This document shows positions 50,987-59,711 of a DNA stretch of 64,000 bases, one piece after another. The stretch's first letter is position 1; each line of letters starts with the position of its first letter. The position numbers and the translations under genes were made by a program. The notes beneath the pieces were generated by a model that was not told where the DNA came from, did no database searches, and saw nothing but the letters and a program-made list of their open reading frames with translations. The stretch is taken from NCBI GenBank assembly GCA_963205105.1, contig CAUJJW010000364.1:1-64000 (forward strand), written 5' to 3'. The DNA comes from Verrucomicrobiota bacterium (GTDB taxonomy: Bacteria > Verrucomicrobiota > Verrucomicrobiia > Limisphaerales > CAIMTB01).

Positions 50987-51133
50987 CCATTGTCCAGCCG
51001 AATTCGGGTTGCCAGGCCAGCATTCACCTCAGCACCACGCCATCCATCACACTAAGCGATTGGATCGCGCCCTCCCCCTCCAATTTTTCCAGATTCAAAT
51101 CACCGTCTGCAAAACCTGGGCCGTGGATCGTTG

Positions 51134-51200
51134 TGGCGGAGAGGGAGCGAATCGAACACTCCTGAGCCGGGTGGACCGGCTCACGGCGGTTTTAAAGACC
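51134..51200 (-). repeat. Partial tRNA-Sec copy (3' two-thirds), internal att-like site
   Basis: A 67-bp stretch identical to the selC gene at 52333-52399 except for two substitutions. It covers CCA, acceptor 3' strand, T-arm, the full long variable arm and the anticodon loop, then diverges before the D-arm and 5' acceptor strand. The anticodon position reads TTA instead of TCA. It cannot fold as a tRNA. Same orientation as selC, so it forms a direct repeat with it. Confidence 0.9.
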
Positions 51201-51618
51201 GAGATCTGCGCTTCGGAAAATCCGGTCGAACCTTCACGATAACCGCGTCAATACAGGGCGATCCGCAGCTCGACCCCAAAGTGCCACCGCGACAGTTCCC
51301 GCAGATTTCCGACGGTTAACTGTCTGACATTGTCTGACAAAATCCCGTCTTCGACGTCGGGCCAAGCGACGCTTCACCATGGATGATCTTGGGGCCATGG
51401 CCCGCGTTTGCCGGGTTCACAACGTGATCCGTCCCTATCTGGAGGCGCTGACGTGAAGTCACCGAACGTCGGCGCGTCGGCTCGGCAAAGGCTGCCATGC
51501 CCCTGGCAAGGCCACGCAGTGGAAAGCGTTGTCCGGCAGGCGGCAGTCGCGGATCACACGCTGGACCTGTCGGAAGTGGTCGGCCGCTTGGGGGAATTCT
51601 TGGAGGCCTTGCCGGGGT
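51201..51618. other. 418-bp region without a recognised gene
   Basis: I see a short direct repeat TGTCTGACA TTGTCTGACA at 51321-51340 and a related CTGTCTGA at 52260, but no gene. A 25-codon frame beginning at ATG 51379 ends RVHNVIRPYLEALT and could be the tail of a lost gene. Confidence 0.35.
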
Positions 51619-51948
51619 CTATCCGAGACCGAGCCAGCTCCGCAATCGGGAATGCAGCTCCGCTTGGTCCCGGGATGAAATCCTTCCGACCACTCGACGA
51701 ACCAGACGATGCTCGACCGTGCAGATTTGGCCCTTGATCCCGCTCGGCACGTTGAGCCCGGCGCCGCTCCAGTCGGCAAGAATCTGGTCTGCGTTCGTCA
51801 GTTGGGAGGTGACAGGGACCACGAAGAGATCGCCTGGAAAAGTACCCAAGCCCACCACCACGGCCGGCCGCACCTTGCTGCTGCTCAGATCCGTGAACGG
51901 GATCGGCAGCAAAACAACGTCACCGCGTGAGCAACTCGTTGTAGACAT
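51619..51948 (-). CDS. MazF/PemK-type endoribonuclease toxin
   Basis: A 109-residue protein from ATG 51948 (MSTTSCSRGDVVLLPIPFTD). GDVVLLPIPFTDLSSSKVRP followed by AVVVG is the MazF/PemK signature, including the Arg-Pro turn near the active site, and the VVPVTSQLTNAD strand and a C-terminal GRISSRDQAE helix complete the fold. Such toxins cleave mRNA. Its start lies 29 bp inside the preceding antitoxin gene, the usual antitoxin-first overlap. The longer frame to 52017 is not needed. Confidence 0.85.
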   Translation of the reverse strand: MSTTSCSRGDVVLLPIPFTDLSSSKVRPAVVVGLGTFPGDLFVVPVTSQLTNADQILADWSGAGLNVPSGIKGQICTVEHRLVRRVVGRISSRDQAELHSRLRSWLGLG

Positions 51949-52135
51949 CGTCTGCCGGGTTCTCCCAGACGGCCCGCAACCTGCGCTCACTCTGTTCCAG
52001 CCAGGCTTGGCGCTCAATGTCCCCGCCTACCGGCATCTCGATCGCCACGCGCACCTGGGTGTTTTCCGGCAACGGCAGGGGTTGGAGCAGGCGCAGGTGC
52101 CCGTGTTCGTAGATGGCATCAACCGCTGTCTGCAT
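51920..52135 (-). CDS. Antitoxin of the MazF-like toxin (AF2212/DUF104-like)
   Basis: A 71-residue protein from ATG 52135. MQTAVDAIYEHGHLRLLQPL followed by PLPENTQVRV is the AbrB-like beta module of the 'antitoxin family protein' (AF2212/DUF104) group; the C-terminal helix SERRLRAVWENPADDVYNEL would bind and block the toxin. It overlaps the toxin start by 29 bp and lies inside the 1.2-kb interval between selC and its nearest partial copy, where it may stabilise the inserted segment. Confidence 0.75.
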   Translation of the reverse strand: MQTAVDAIYEHGHLRLLQPLPLPENTQVRVAIEMPVGGDIERQAWLEQSERRLRAVWENPADDVYNELLTR

Positions 52136-52332
52136 GGAGGAATCGTGCCATCCCGAGGGATTGGCGCAAGGCTGCATCCACCCCAGGCCGAGACCCGGGT
52201 TCTGATCACATGATTCCGCTGGCGACCTCGGGCCGGGGAACGGGAGAAAAATCGCCCGGACTGTCTGAAAACTGCCTGACACACCGCTATTGCCGATGGG
52301 AACTTCGAGCCCACACCCTCGCTATGTAATTC

Positions 52333-52429
52333 TGGCGGAGAGGGAGCGAATCGAACACTCCTGAGCCGGGTGGACCGGCTCACAGCGGTTTTGAAGACCG
52401 CGGGGGCCACCAGGCACCCTCCACTCTCC
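52333..52429 (-). tRNA. selC: tRNA-Sec (anticodon TCA)
   Basis: The minus strand gives a 97-nt tRNA that begins GGAGAGTGGAGGGTG and ends CTCTCCGCCA with encoded CCA. The anticodon arm is GCGGT-CTTCAAA-ACCGC, with TCA reading UGA. A long variable arm (GAGCCGG ... CCGGCTC) and T-arm (TTCGATT) follow, as expected for selenocysteine tRNA. Its 5' end lies 4 bp after the moxR stop codon on the same strand, so the two may share a transcript. Partial direct repeats of its 3' end at 51134 and 46571 mark it as an integration target. The gene implies a selenoprotein system elsewhere in the genome; no selenoprotein gene is seen here. Confidence 0.95.
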
Positions 52430-52433
52430 CGAC

Positions 52434-53438
52434 TCAGTGCTTGGGAATCGCTTCGATGATCCGCCGCACGATCTCGTCCGGAGTGACGCCTTCGCTTTGA
52501 GCGGCAAAATTCGGCCCCAGGCGGTGGCGCATCACCGCCGGCGCGATGGCCGCAACGTCGTCGCAACTGACACACGTCTCACCCCGCAGCAGCGCCCTGG
52601 CCCGTGCCGCCACCACCAGACTCAGACTCGCGCGCGGACCGGCGCCCCAGTTCAGCCATTTCTTGCAGAAATCGAGAGCACTCGGGTCCTTGGGCCGCGT
52701 GACCCGCACGAGTCGTTCCGCGTATTGGTAGACGTGGTCGGCGATCGGAATGCGTTTGACCGCCGATTGCAGCTCAATGATCTGCTCCGCGGAAAGCACA
52801 GCCTCGGGAGATCCTCCGCCCGCGGTGGTGCCACGCCGCATAATCTCGAGTTCTTCCGCCGTGCTGGGGTAGTCGACGGTGATCATGAACAGGAACCGGT
52901 CGAGCTGCGCCTCGGGCAGCGGGTAGGTGCCTTCCTGTTCGAGCGGGTTCTGGGTGGCCAGCACAAAGAACGGGTCGGGAAGCTGGTGGTCCGTGCCGCC
53001 TGCGGTGACCTTGCGTTCCTGCATCGCTTCCAGCATGGCCGCTTGAGTCTTCGGCGGGGTGCGGTTGATTTCGTCCGCCAAAATCACGTTGGCGAAAATC
53101 GGGCCGGGCAGGAATTTGAAGCGGCGCTCGCCCGAGACCGGGTCCTGGTAGATCACCTCGGTGCCGGTGATGTCCGAGGGCATCAAGTCAGGCGTGAACT
53201 GAATGCGCTTAAAGCTGAGGTGCAAGGTCTTGGCCAGGCTGGAAACGAGCAGGGTTTTCGCCAGACCCGGAACGCCCACCAGCACGGCATGGCTCCGAGT
53301 GAAGATCGCGATGAGGATCTGTTCGATGACGTCGTGCTGCCCCACGATGACCTTCGCCAATTCGCGCTCCAATATCGCGCGCGCGTCCTGGAGCCGGGAG
53401 AGAGAGGCAAGAGAGTCGGATGAACTTGGTGGAGTCAT
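52434..53438 (-). CDS. MoxR-family AAA+ ATPase
   Basis: A 334-residue AAA+ protein. Walker A is GVPGLAKTLL, Walker B is VILADEINRTPPKTQAAML with the family DEINR, the sensor is FVLATQNP, and the lid region is at LPEAQLDRFLF. MoxR ATPases act as chaperones that load metal centres or remodel von Willebrand-domain complexes and usually precede a DUF58/BatA gene; here the next gene downstream is selC after 4 bp, so the usual partners are missing. ATG 53438 is well placed. Confidence 0.92.
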   Translation of the reverse strand: MTPPSSSDSLASLSRLQDARAILERELAKVIVGQHDVIEQILIAIFTRSHAVLVGVPGLAKTLLVSSLAKTLHLSFKRIQFTPDLMPSDITGTEVIYQDPVSGERRFKFLPGPIFANVILADEINRTPPKTQAAMLEAMQERKVTAGGTDHQLPDPFFVLATQNPLEQEGTYPLPEAQLDRFLFMITVDYPSTAEELEIMRRGTTAGGGSPEAVLSAEQIIELQSAVKRIPIADHVYQYAERLVRVTRPKDPSALDFCKKWLNWGAGPRASLSLVVAARARALLRGETCVSCDDVAAIAPAVMRHRLGPNFAAQSEGVTPDEIVRRIIEAIPKH

Positions 53439-53666
53439 GTCGCCGTGGTCGTGATGCGATTCCGGCGAAGCTTCTCCGCGCGAGGCTCGAATGCAAACTC
53501 GGAGTTGCCCGCCCGTTCATCGGCGAAGAACCGCGGCACGATCCAAACCATTGCCTGACCGTCGCTTTCCGACATACTCGCCACACGTCCGCCTCAGGAG
53601 GTGGACCCTCGCACCATGATGCGCCTTGGCCTCGATTCGTTCCCGATCCTGTCGATGTCGAGTAGT

Positions 53667-55487
53667 ATGCAACCTTCGCCGAACTACAGGGCCTTCCCGA
53701 TCTTAGCCCTTGCCCTGCTCACCCTGCTGAGGCCAGCCGACTCCCGAGCCGCCACCACCGCCGATTTCTTCCCCGTCGTCCCGGGATCGGAATGGCGCTA
53801 CAGCGTCGGCGGCTCCGAGGCGGTGCGGCGCATCATCCCAGGCCCGCTGACGCTCCATGGGACCAGTGCCGCCGGTTTCCAGTCGTCGGTCAATGGCCGG
53901 TTTGTCGACACCTACTGGTGGAGCGCCTCGGCGGGCCTCCAGGTCCACCGGATCGACGAAGAAATTGGCACCCTCCCGGCGGGCATCCGGTTCCAGCAAC
54001 CTCTGGTGTACGCCCCCGCCACACTCACCCCCGGAGTGGGGCATAGCTTCTACACCGCCTATGGCTACGCGGATTCGGGGATGGCGGAACCCTTCAACTA
54101 CGGAGGCGCCGTTCAGGGAACCACGCAGATCTCCGGCCCCGAGTCGGTCACCACGGCGGCCGGCACGTTCTCCTGCTTCCGGGTCGCCCTGAACGAGACA
54201 TGGTCGGAACTGGGCGAAGTCGTGTACGCCGGCACCACCACGATGTGGCTGGCGTCGGGCGTGGGTCTGGTGAAGGGCAGCGACAGCTCGGGCGCGGTGC
54301 TTGAGCTTCGGTCGTACAACATCCCCGGCAGCGGTCCGCCGATTGTACCCGCCGCTCCGCCCGTCATCACGGCGGCTCGTCGCCGAGCCGCGGGGGATCT
54401 CGAAGTCGACTTCACCGCCGCCATCGGGAAAACCTGGCAATTCGAGACCTCGGAGGATCTTCGGGTCTGGAGCCCATTGCCCGGCGTGACCGCGGACGGT
54501 TCCGGCACCCGATCCTTGGGAGCGATCGCCGGCACGGGACGCCGCTTTTTCCGCCTGCGCGAGGGAGTCAACGTTCCGGCGGATCTGACCTTGCCCGAGC
54601 CGGGCAAACTGTATGAGGCAGGGACGCGGCTGGGCGGCGAACTCTTCGGATTCGAGTTCACCATCGCACCCCAATGGAAAGGCGGACTGCGCGTGAACTC
54701 ACCGTGGATGCTGTTCGGATCGGACACCGAGCCCGGCTTGATCCTGGCGCTCATCGGATTTGCCGGAACCCGGGAGCAACTTTTGCAAGATCCCAGCCTG
54801 CGTGATGGGTTCGAGACGGAGATCGACGCCAACAACAAGCTCTTCTTCCGCGCGGTTCGACCGGTGACGGCCGGGGCGAACAACCGTTTGTCCGCCGGTT
54901 TCACCGCCACCGGAGCGGACGGCTCAACCTACGCGCTGAACCTTGAATTCCTGGTGCATCCCAGCGGCGGTTTCCTGGGTTTTCTCGGACTCACCACCCA
55001 GGCGCAAATCGCGGGACTGCAAACGCAACTGCTCCGGTTCGTGGAGGGGGCAAAGACCCCGGCTCGCAACACGAACACCGACTACCTCAACGCGCTGCCC
55101 GGACGTTCGTTCAAGTGGGAAAGCAGCGGCAACGAGTGGTATTCCGGCAACTGGCAGGGTTCCGCTTCCTCCACGAGTTGGAGCGAGAGCTACGCGTTTT
55201 TCTGCTCGGACGGCAGCTTCGAGATCAACAAGGAGTCCACCTCCTATGTCAACAGCCGCAACAGCGGCGGCTGGAGCAGCACGTACATGTCCCTGAGCTA
55301 CGGCAGTTCGACCAAGGAATACGGGCAGTTCACCGTGATCCAGCATCCGCAGCACGGGAACCTCATGCTCATCGCCACGCTCGCGGGCTACCAGGTCACC
55401 CCCGTGCAATTCCAGCCCAACGGCAGCCTGCTCCTCGGAAAAAACCAACTGGTGCCGCACGAACGCTTCAGCTGCGCGGGACCTTGA
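53667..55487 (+). CDS. Large secreted protein of unknown function
   Basis: A 606-residue protein from ATG 53667 (MQPSPNYRAF), signal peptide about 10-29. The N-terminal half (about 30-230) is beta-rich (FFPVVPGSEWRYSVGG, FSCFRVALNETWSELG) like verrucomicrobial extracellular domains. About 250-310 is the FETSEDLRVWSPLPG ... RRFFRLREG module. The C-terminal 300 residues contain SSGNEWYSGNWQGS and a Tyr/Ser-rich tail. No catalytic motif is seen. Its stop overlaps the 3' end of the convergent pseudouridine synthase gene by 20 bp. Confidence 0.72.
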   Translation: MQPSPNYRAFPILALALLTLLRPADSRAATTADFFPVVPGSEWRYSVGGSEAVRRIIPGPLTLHGTSAAGFQSSVNGRFVDTYWWSASAGLQVHRIDEEIGTLPAGIRFQQPLVYAPATLTPGVGHSFYTAYGYADSGMAEPFNYGGAVQGTTQISGPESVTTAAGTFSCFRVALNETWSELGEVVYAGTTTMWLASGVGLVKGSDSSGAVLELRSYNIPGSGPPIVPAAPPVITAARRRAAGDLEVDFTAAIGKTWQFETSEDLRVWSPLPGVTADGSGTRSLGAIAGTGRRFFRLREGVNVPADLTLPEPGKLYEAGTRLGGELFGFEFTIAPQWKGGLRVNSPWMLFGSDTEPGLILALIGFAGTREQLLQDPSLRDGFETEIDANNKLFFRAVRPVTAGANNRLSAGFTATGADGSTYALNLEFLVHPSGGFLGFLGLTTQAQIAGLQTQLLRFVEGAKTPARNTNTDYLNALPGRSFKWESSGNEWYSGNWQGSASSTSWSESYAFFCSDGSFEINKESTSYVNSRNSGGWSSTYMSLSYGSSTKEYGQFTVIQHPQHGNLMLIATLAGYQVTPVQFQPNGSLLLGKNQLVPHERFSCAGP

Positions 55488-56268
55488 TCGCCGGGCTCAC
55501 CGTCGCCGGCGGCGTCGCCTCGGACCCACGTTCCGACGCCATTTCCTGCACCCGCGCAAAACCATGTTCGCGCAGGAAAATGTCCACTGGCGCCCTGACC
55601 CGCACGGCGCGGCGGATGAAGGGGTCGGTGTAGGCCAGTTCGACCGCGCGCAATCCCAGGGGCACCGCCGAGCCGCCCCCGTACATCTCATCGCCCACGA
55701 TCGGCAGACCTGCCGCCGCGAGATGGACCCGGATCTGGTGGGTGCGTCCCGTGACCGGCAACGCCTCGATCAAGGTTCGACCCTCCCGGCTTTCGAGCAC
55801 GCGAAATCCTGTCTCGGCGTCCTTCCCCCGGCTCGCATCCACGCGCATGCGGCCGATTTGGGCCGGGTCCTGGTCCAGTTTCAGGCGGCACACCCATTCC
55901 GCTTCGACCGGCACACCCTGAACCACGGCGAGGTAGCGTTTCTTCATCTGCCGTGATTCGAACAAATCACCCAGGCTCTGCACGGCGCCCGGGCTCTTGC
56001 CAAACAGGAGCACCCCGGAGGTGTCCGCGTCCAGGCGGTGAACGTAGCGCAGAAAGCGGAGATGCCGGGAACGGGCCCAAAAAGAACCGGCGCCGATCGA
56101 CGATTGGATCGCCGCCTGCAGGTTCCGGTTGGTTTTCTGCCAGGTGAAGGGGACCAGCATCCAGCCACGGGGCTTGTCGATGGCGATCACCGACCTGTCC
56201 TCATGCAGGATCGCGAGACGTTCGATGTCACGCCCGTGCCCAAGTTCGATGTAGGGCGGCTTCGCCAC
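55468..56268 (-). CDS. RluA-type pseudouridine synthase
   Basis: About 266 residues from GTG 56268; a TTG 138 bp upstream (56406) would overlap the anti-sigma gene and is less likely. Catalytic motif HRLDADTSG carries the nucleophile Asp; the RTHQIRVHLAAAGLPIVGD block and a MYGGG segment complete the RluA/RluC/RluD fold. The enzyme isomerises uridine in rRNA or tRNA. There is no S4 domain and the protein is short, so the exact target (RluA-, TruC- or RsuA-like) is unclear. Confidence 0.85.
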   Translation of the reverse strand: MAKPPYIELGHGRDIERLAILHEDRSVIAIDKPRGWMLVPFTWQKTNRNLQAAIQSSIGAGSFWARSRHLRFLRYVHRLDADTSGVLLFGKSPGAVQSLGDLFESRQMKKRYLAVVQGVPVEAEWVCRLKLDQDPAQIGRMRVDASRGKDAETGFRVLESREGRTLIEALPVTGRTHQIRVHLAAAGLPIVGDEMYGGGSAVPLGLRAVELAYTDPFIRRAVRVRAPVDIFLREHGFARVQEMASERGSEATPPATVSPAIKVPRS

Positions 56269-56312
56269 GCCCCGAGCAAACCGGCTTCCCGAACAAAAGC
56301 AAAGCGGCGGGT

Positions 56313-57104
56313 TCAGACGCCCAAAAACCGCTTCAAATCCGAAAGTCCGGCCGGGGAGCAGACGATCAGGACTTTTTCTCCATCCCGCCACCCCGCCACG
56401 GACCAATCCCCTTCGCGGGAAATCTTCATGCGGGAATCCGGCGGATTACGGATGGCCTTGGCGTCGACGACGAACAAGTGGGCAATCGAAACCTCGCTGG
56501 CCCGGAAACAGATCAGCACCACGGTTTCGCCGTGCCAGTCGAAGGCCTGGCATCCGTAAGTGGCCAATGGTTCCAGTGCCGAAGGAATCGAGACCTCCAA
56601 ACCCTGCCCGCGATCGGCAAGGAAACGCTTCACCGTGGCCAGACGATCGGCGTCGAGATCCAAGCGATAAGAGCCCGTCGCCACAAAGCGGACCATTTCG
56701 GATTTAAAATCCTCCATGCCTGCGGCGGTCGCTCGCGCCGCACCCGAGACTTTCGGCGCGGTTCGCGAAGCCGACCCCGGGGGCCGAGCGAACTGGATTC
56801 CCAGGAACACGACCACGGCAGCAGCGGCGGCCAACACTGAAGTCCACGCCGGCGACCGCCTCCACCAAGGGACCACCGTGATCTTCGACGCAGCGAGAAT
56901 GCTTTCCCGCAGTCCAGGCGGCGGAGTCACTTCGGATAGGGCCCTTCGGATGGAGCGGTCGGCTGAAAGCTCCTGCTCCAGCCAGGCACCCAGCGACGGG
57001 TCTTCAGCAGCGTAGGCGAGGGCCTTCGCCAATTCGGAATCGGGCGGAACCGATTCGCCAAGACGGTACGCGAGGAGGATGCGCTGGGCTTGGTTGCGAT
57101 TCAT
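56313..57104 (-). CDS. Membrane anti-sigma-factor-like protein
   Basis: A 263-residue protein from ATG 57104 (MNRNQAQRILLAYRLG). The cytoplasmic N-terminus (about 1-85) is helical, as in anti-sigma domains but without the HxxxCxxC zinc motif. One TM segment (about 88-105: SVLAAAAAVVVFLG) is followed by a periplasmic domain. Its start is 4 bp after the stop of an ECF sigma-factor gene, the standard operon layout, so I infer an anti-sigma function; sequence alone does not prove it. Confidence 0.75.
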   Translation of the reverse strand: MNRNQAQRILLAYRLGESVPPDSELAKALAYAAEDPSLGAWLEQELSADRSIRRALSEVTPPPGLRESILAASKITVVPWWRRSPAWTSVLAAAAAVVVFLGIQFARPPGSASRTAPKVSGAARATAAGMEDFKSEMVRFVATGSYRLDLDADRLATVKRFLADRGQGLEVSIPSALEPLATYGCQAFDWHGETVVLICFRASEVSIAHLFVVDAKAIRNPPDSRMKISREGDWSVAGWRDGEKVLIVCSPAGLSDLKRFLGV

Positions 57105-57108
57105 GGTG

Positions 57109-57714
57109 TTAGGAAGGTGCGCTTGGAAACCGCAAAACCCGACTCGGACCCTGGGTCGCACGCCGTGGACCTTCGGCCATAAGCGCCTTCAGTTGCGCTT
57201 TACCCCGGGAAAGCCGGGACATCACCGTGCCTATGGGCACTTCGAGAATCTCCGCGATTTCCTGGTAGGAATAATCCTCCAGATAAAACAAGGCCAGTGG
57301 CGCTCGGAACGCCTCGTCCAAAGCCGCCAATAACTCGATCACGGTGCGGCCATCCATCGACTCGGTCACACGCTCGTCCATCGACGGAAGCTCGATTTCC
57401 GAATCGTCCAGGGTTTCTTCTGGAAACCGCGCCGCATGGCGCCGCCCCGCATTGAACTCGCGAAACACCGTCGTCATCAGCCAGCTCTTGACCTTGGAAA
57501 CATCGCGGATCTGACCACGCTTCTGCGCGAATTTCAGGAAGGTCTCCTGGGTCAGATCCGAGGCATCCGAGGAGCCCTTCACCAGACTCAGGGCAAATCG
57601 ATAGACGTCCGCATAAAAGCGGTCGACGACCGACTCAAACTCCAAGTCCTCCGATGTCACGGTTGGAACCGTGCCACAAGCGGACCGACAGGGCGACGCC
57701 AACATCGTAAGCAT
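57109..57714 (-). CDS. ECF sigma factor
   Basis: A 201-residue sigma-70 factor of the extracytoplasmic-function type. Region 2 is VVDRFYADVYRFALSLVKGS, DASDLTQETFLKF and KVKSWLMTTVFREF; region 4 is FYLEDYSYQEIAEILEVPIG and VMSRLSRGKAQL. It would recruit RNA polymerase to stress or envelope genes and is probably held by the membrane protein encoded 4 bp downstream. A second ATG at 57705 is an alternative start. Confidence 0.92.
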   Translation of the reverse strand: MLTMLASPCRSACGTVPTVTSEDLEFESVVDRFYADVYRFALSLVKGSSDASDLTQETFLKFAQKRGQIRDVSKVKSWLMTTVFREFNAGRRHAARFPEETLDDSEIELPSMDERVTESMDGRTVIELLAALDEAFRAPLALFYLEDYSYQEIAEILEVPIGTVMSRLSRGKAQLKALMAEGPRRATQGPSRVLRFPSAPS

Positions 57715-57817
57715 CTCGTCTCGGATGGCCCGTGCTCGTTGCCCAGGCCATGGAACACCATGCCGCGATGGGCCAGCACGCTGTCACGCGCGCCGGCCCA
57801 CGAGTGAGCGATAGGTT

Positions 57818-58666
57818 TCAGGACTTGCGGTTGCGACGGAACCTGAGCCCGAACGCCAGGACTGACCCAGCCACAAGCGATTCGGTCAGGACCGTTGTTC
57901 CCTCGGGAACCGCCGTCACCCGAACGCGGGCCACCCGGTAGCCATCCGCCTTGAAATCAGCGGAAGCGAAACTGAAGCCCGCAAAGCTGCCATCCAGAAT
58001 GCCGCCCTGACCCGCCGGGGCGAAACCCGGATGCGTCTGAACGGTGCCGCCCTCCGGGGTGCCGGTGTCGGGTGCGGCCTGGCCGAGAAATGCGGTGTTC
58101 GCCGGCAGTTCATCGTTCACCTCGCTTCCAGCATCCAAAACCATGGACCCTAGAATGGTGAAGTCAGCTCCCAGGAACTTTCCATTCCCGTCAAAGAGGG
58201 GAATGGCCATCGGATTGCCGTTGGCAATAAACGCGTCGTTACTCGGAATCACCATGGAGGCAAAACTGAGATACCGGTTCGCTCCGGTGCCCGGGTTCAG
58301 TGAGAAATCCATCGAAGCCTTCGCTCCGGGAGCGAAGGGCGGAAACGCTCCACTGACGATCGTCCCGTCTATCCCCCCGGCGGTGCTGGCAGCGAAGGCG
58401 GCGCTCAAGGGTGCGGTGTTGCCATCCTCGGCCAATCGTTCCAGTTCGGCGCTGACGACCGCGTCGCGATCGTAGAGATCAAACGTTCCGTCGTGGAATC
58501 CTACCCACACCGGGGTCAGCAGGGTGCCCCCGGCGGGCGAGAGGTTTTCGAAAGTCACTCGCACCTGGACAGCGGAGGCATGAAGAACCGGCACCAGTAG
58601 GAGCGCGGTCAGCACGGCAGCCACCGAGAGGTGGGGATGCTGGGACTGGGACAAACGAGGATTCAT
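57818..58666 (-). CDS. Secreted spondin-domain protein with PEP-CTERM-like tail
   Basis: A 282-residue protein from ATG 58666 (MNPRLSQSQHPHLSV), signal about 11-33. The core (about 35-235) matches the spondin N-like domain: VRVTFENLSPAGGTLLTPVW, FDLYDRDAVVSAELERLAED and a GFSFASADF segment. The C-terminus VPEGTTVLTESLVAGSVLA followed by RFRRNRK is a PEP-CTERM-type sorting signal (VPEG, TM, Arg-rich). Such proteins are thought to be processed by exosortase and placed in the outer surface or matrix. The longer frame to 58786 adds no signal. Confidence 0.82.
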   Translation of the reverse strand: MNPRLSQSQHPHLSVAAVLTALLLVPVLHASAVQVRVTFENLSPAGGTLLTPVWVGFHDGTFDLYDRDAVVSAELERLAEDGNTAPLSAAFAASTAGGIDGTIVSGAFPPFAPGAKASMDFSLNPGTGANRYLSFASMVIPSNDAFIANGNPMAIPLFDGNGKFLGADFTILGSMVLDAGSEVNDELPANTAFLGQAAPDTGTPEGGTVQTHPGFAPAGQGGILDGSFAGFSFASADFKADGYRVARVRVTAVPEGTTVLTESLVAGSVLAFGLRFRRNRKS

Positions 58667-58831
58667 CGTGGGAGTTCTGTGGTTGAAGTGGGGCCGATGT
58701 CCCTCGTTCAGCGTTCCACCGGCAAACGCCGATGTGGTTGACCGCCGATGAGGCACCGGGTTGTCACTGTCTCCCATGGGAGGCACATCCCTGGGTTCTA
58801 TTCCCCAGTCATTTCGAGAGAACCTGCCCCC

Positions 58832-59650
58832 TCACGGCGCCGGTTCCAGCCACCGCCGGACGTCGCTCGAGATTTCCCGAAGGCGAACGTGCATCGGTGA
58901 GAACAGGCGGCGTGCGCGGACGGTCACCTCAGCATGCCGGGGATACCACACGCCCAGCGGGCTTCGGTCGCGATCCAGATGGAGTTGAAAGGTCTCCAGG
59001 CTGCCCAGCACCCCGCCCCAAAGCTTCAGGCCACCCTCCGTCTTCACATCGGCCCGCACGATCTCATGCTCTTCCATCGAAACCCACACCCGTCCGTGCA
59101 GCAGGTTGATCACGCGATCCATCAGGCGCTCCTCCGGCAGATCGCCCGTGCGAGGTTTGAAGTCCAGAACCCAGCAGCGCCGGTCCCGCACGGAGTCTCG
59201 ACCCGCCACGGTGAACTCGAACCGCGACAACAGGCGTTCATTCACCAAGGCGTCCATGCGTTCAGCCATCGACCCACCCTTCCCTCCGGCGTACGTGTCG
59301 CGCCAGCGCTTCTCTTTTTCGCTCTGCACCTCGCTTTCCCCCGCGCTCAGGGGGCGCCCATCGATGGCCACCAGCCGGTTGTGGGTCATCCCGCGACGAA
59401 GGGTAACCTGGTAGAGTTTCTCCTTGGTGCGCCGAACCGCTCCCGAGGCATCCAGGGTCTCGAAGTAGGAGAGGTTCTTGTACACCACGATGGGGAGGTT
59501 GGTGTCCTTCGCCACCTCACGCGCGCGCTCCGCCATGCGACGCAACAGAACCGACACGTCGACATCCGCCACCGGCTCAATGTCGGCCATGCCCAGGCAC
59601 CTCGACATCAGCCAGATCGTCACCATCCAATTTCGAAATCCGCCCAACAC
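58832..59650 (-). CDS. Periplasmic protein, possibly LolA-like fold
   Basis: A 272-residue protein (GTG at 59650 or ATG at 59626), with an N-terminal hydrophobic segment that may be a signal. Motifs are [40 protein letters not shown] and a C-terminal [20 protein letters not shown]; the end pattern (Trp-Tyr-Pro, then Arg-Arg-Leu-Phe) resembles verrucomicrobial/acidobacterial proteins of the outer-membrane lipoprotein-sorting (LolA-like) type. Function is uncertain. It is divergent from pxpB (61-bp gap). Confidence 0.6.
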   Translation of the reverse strand: MLGGFRNWMVTIWLMSRCLGMADIEPVADVDVSVLLRRMAERAREVAKDTNLPIVVYKNLSYFETLDASGAVRRTKEKLYQVTLRRGMTHNRLVAIDGRPLSAGESEVQSEKEKRWRDTYAGGKGGSMAERMDALVNERLLSRFEFTVAGRDSVRDRRCWVLDFKPRTGDLPEERLMDRVINLLHGRVWVSMEEHEIVRADVKTEGGLKLWGGVLGSLETFQLHLDRDRSPLGVWYPRHAEVTVRARRLFSPMHVRLREISSDVRRWLEPAP

Positions 59651-59711
59651 GTCGCGAAGGGTGGCGTCGACACCTCCTCACGGCAAGCGGTCGCACCCCC
59701 CTCGCCGAAAA

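Larger units (their letters stand above)
50205..51133. other. 929-bp region with gene relics inside the selC island
   Basis: There are no intact genes. It holds a wHTH-like fragment (50528-50737) and a PEP-CTERM-like tail (50771-50986), listed separately. The segment 50385-50420 is AT-rich relative to the rest and could include the promoter of the S74 protein gene, but I cannot place the elements. Confidence 0.5.

Noticed and set aside
51134-51200. A second tRNA gene
   Set aside because: It lacks the 5' acceptor strand and D-arm, so it cannot fold as a tRNA; best read as an att-type fragment.
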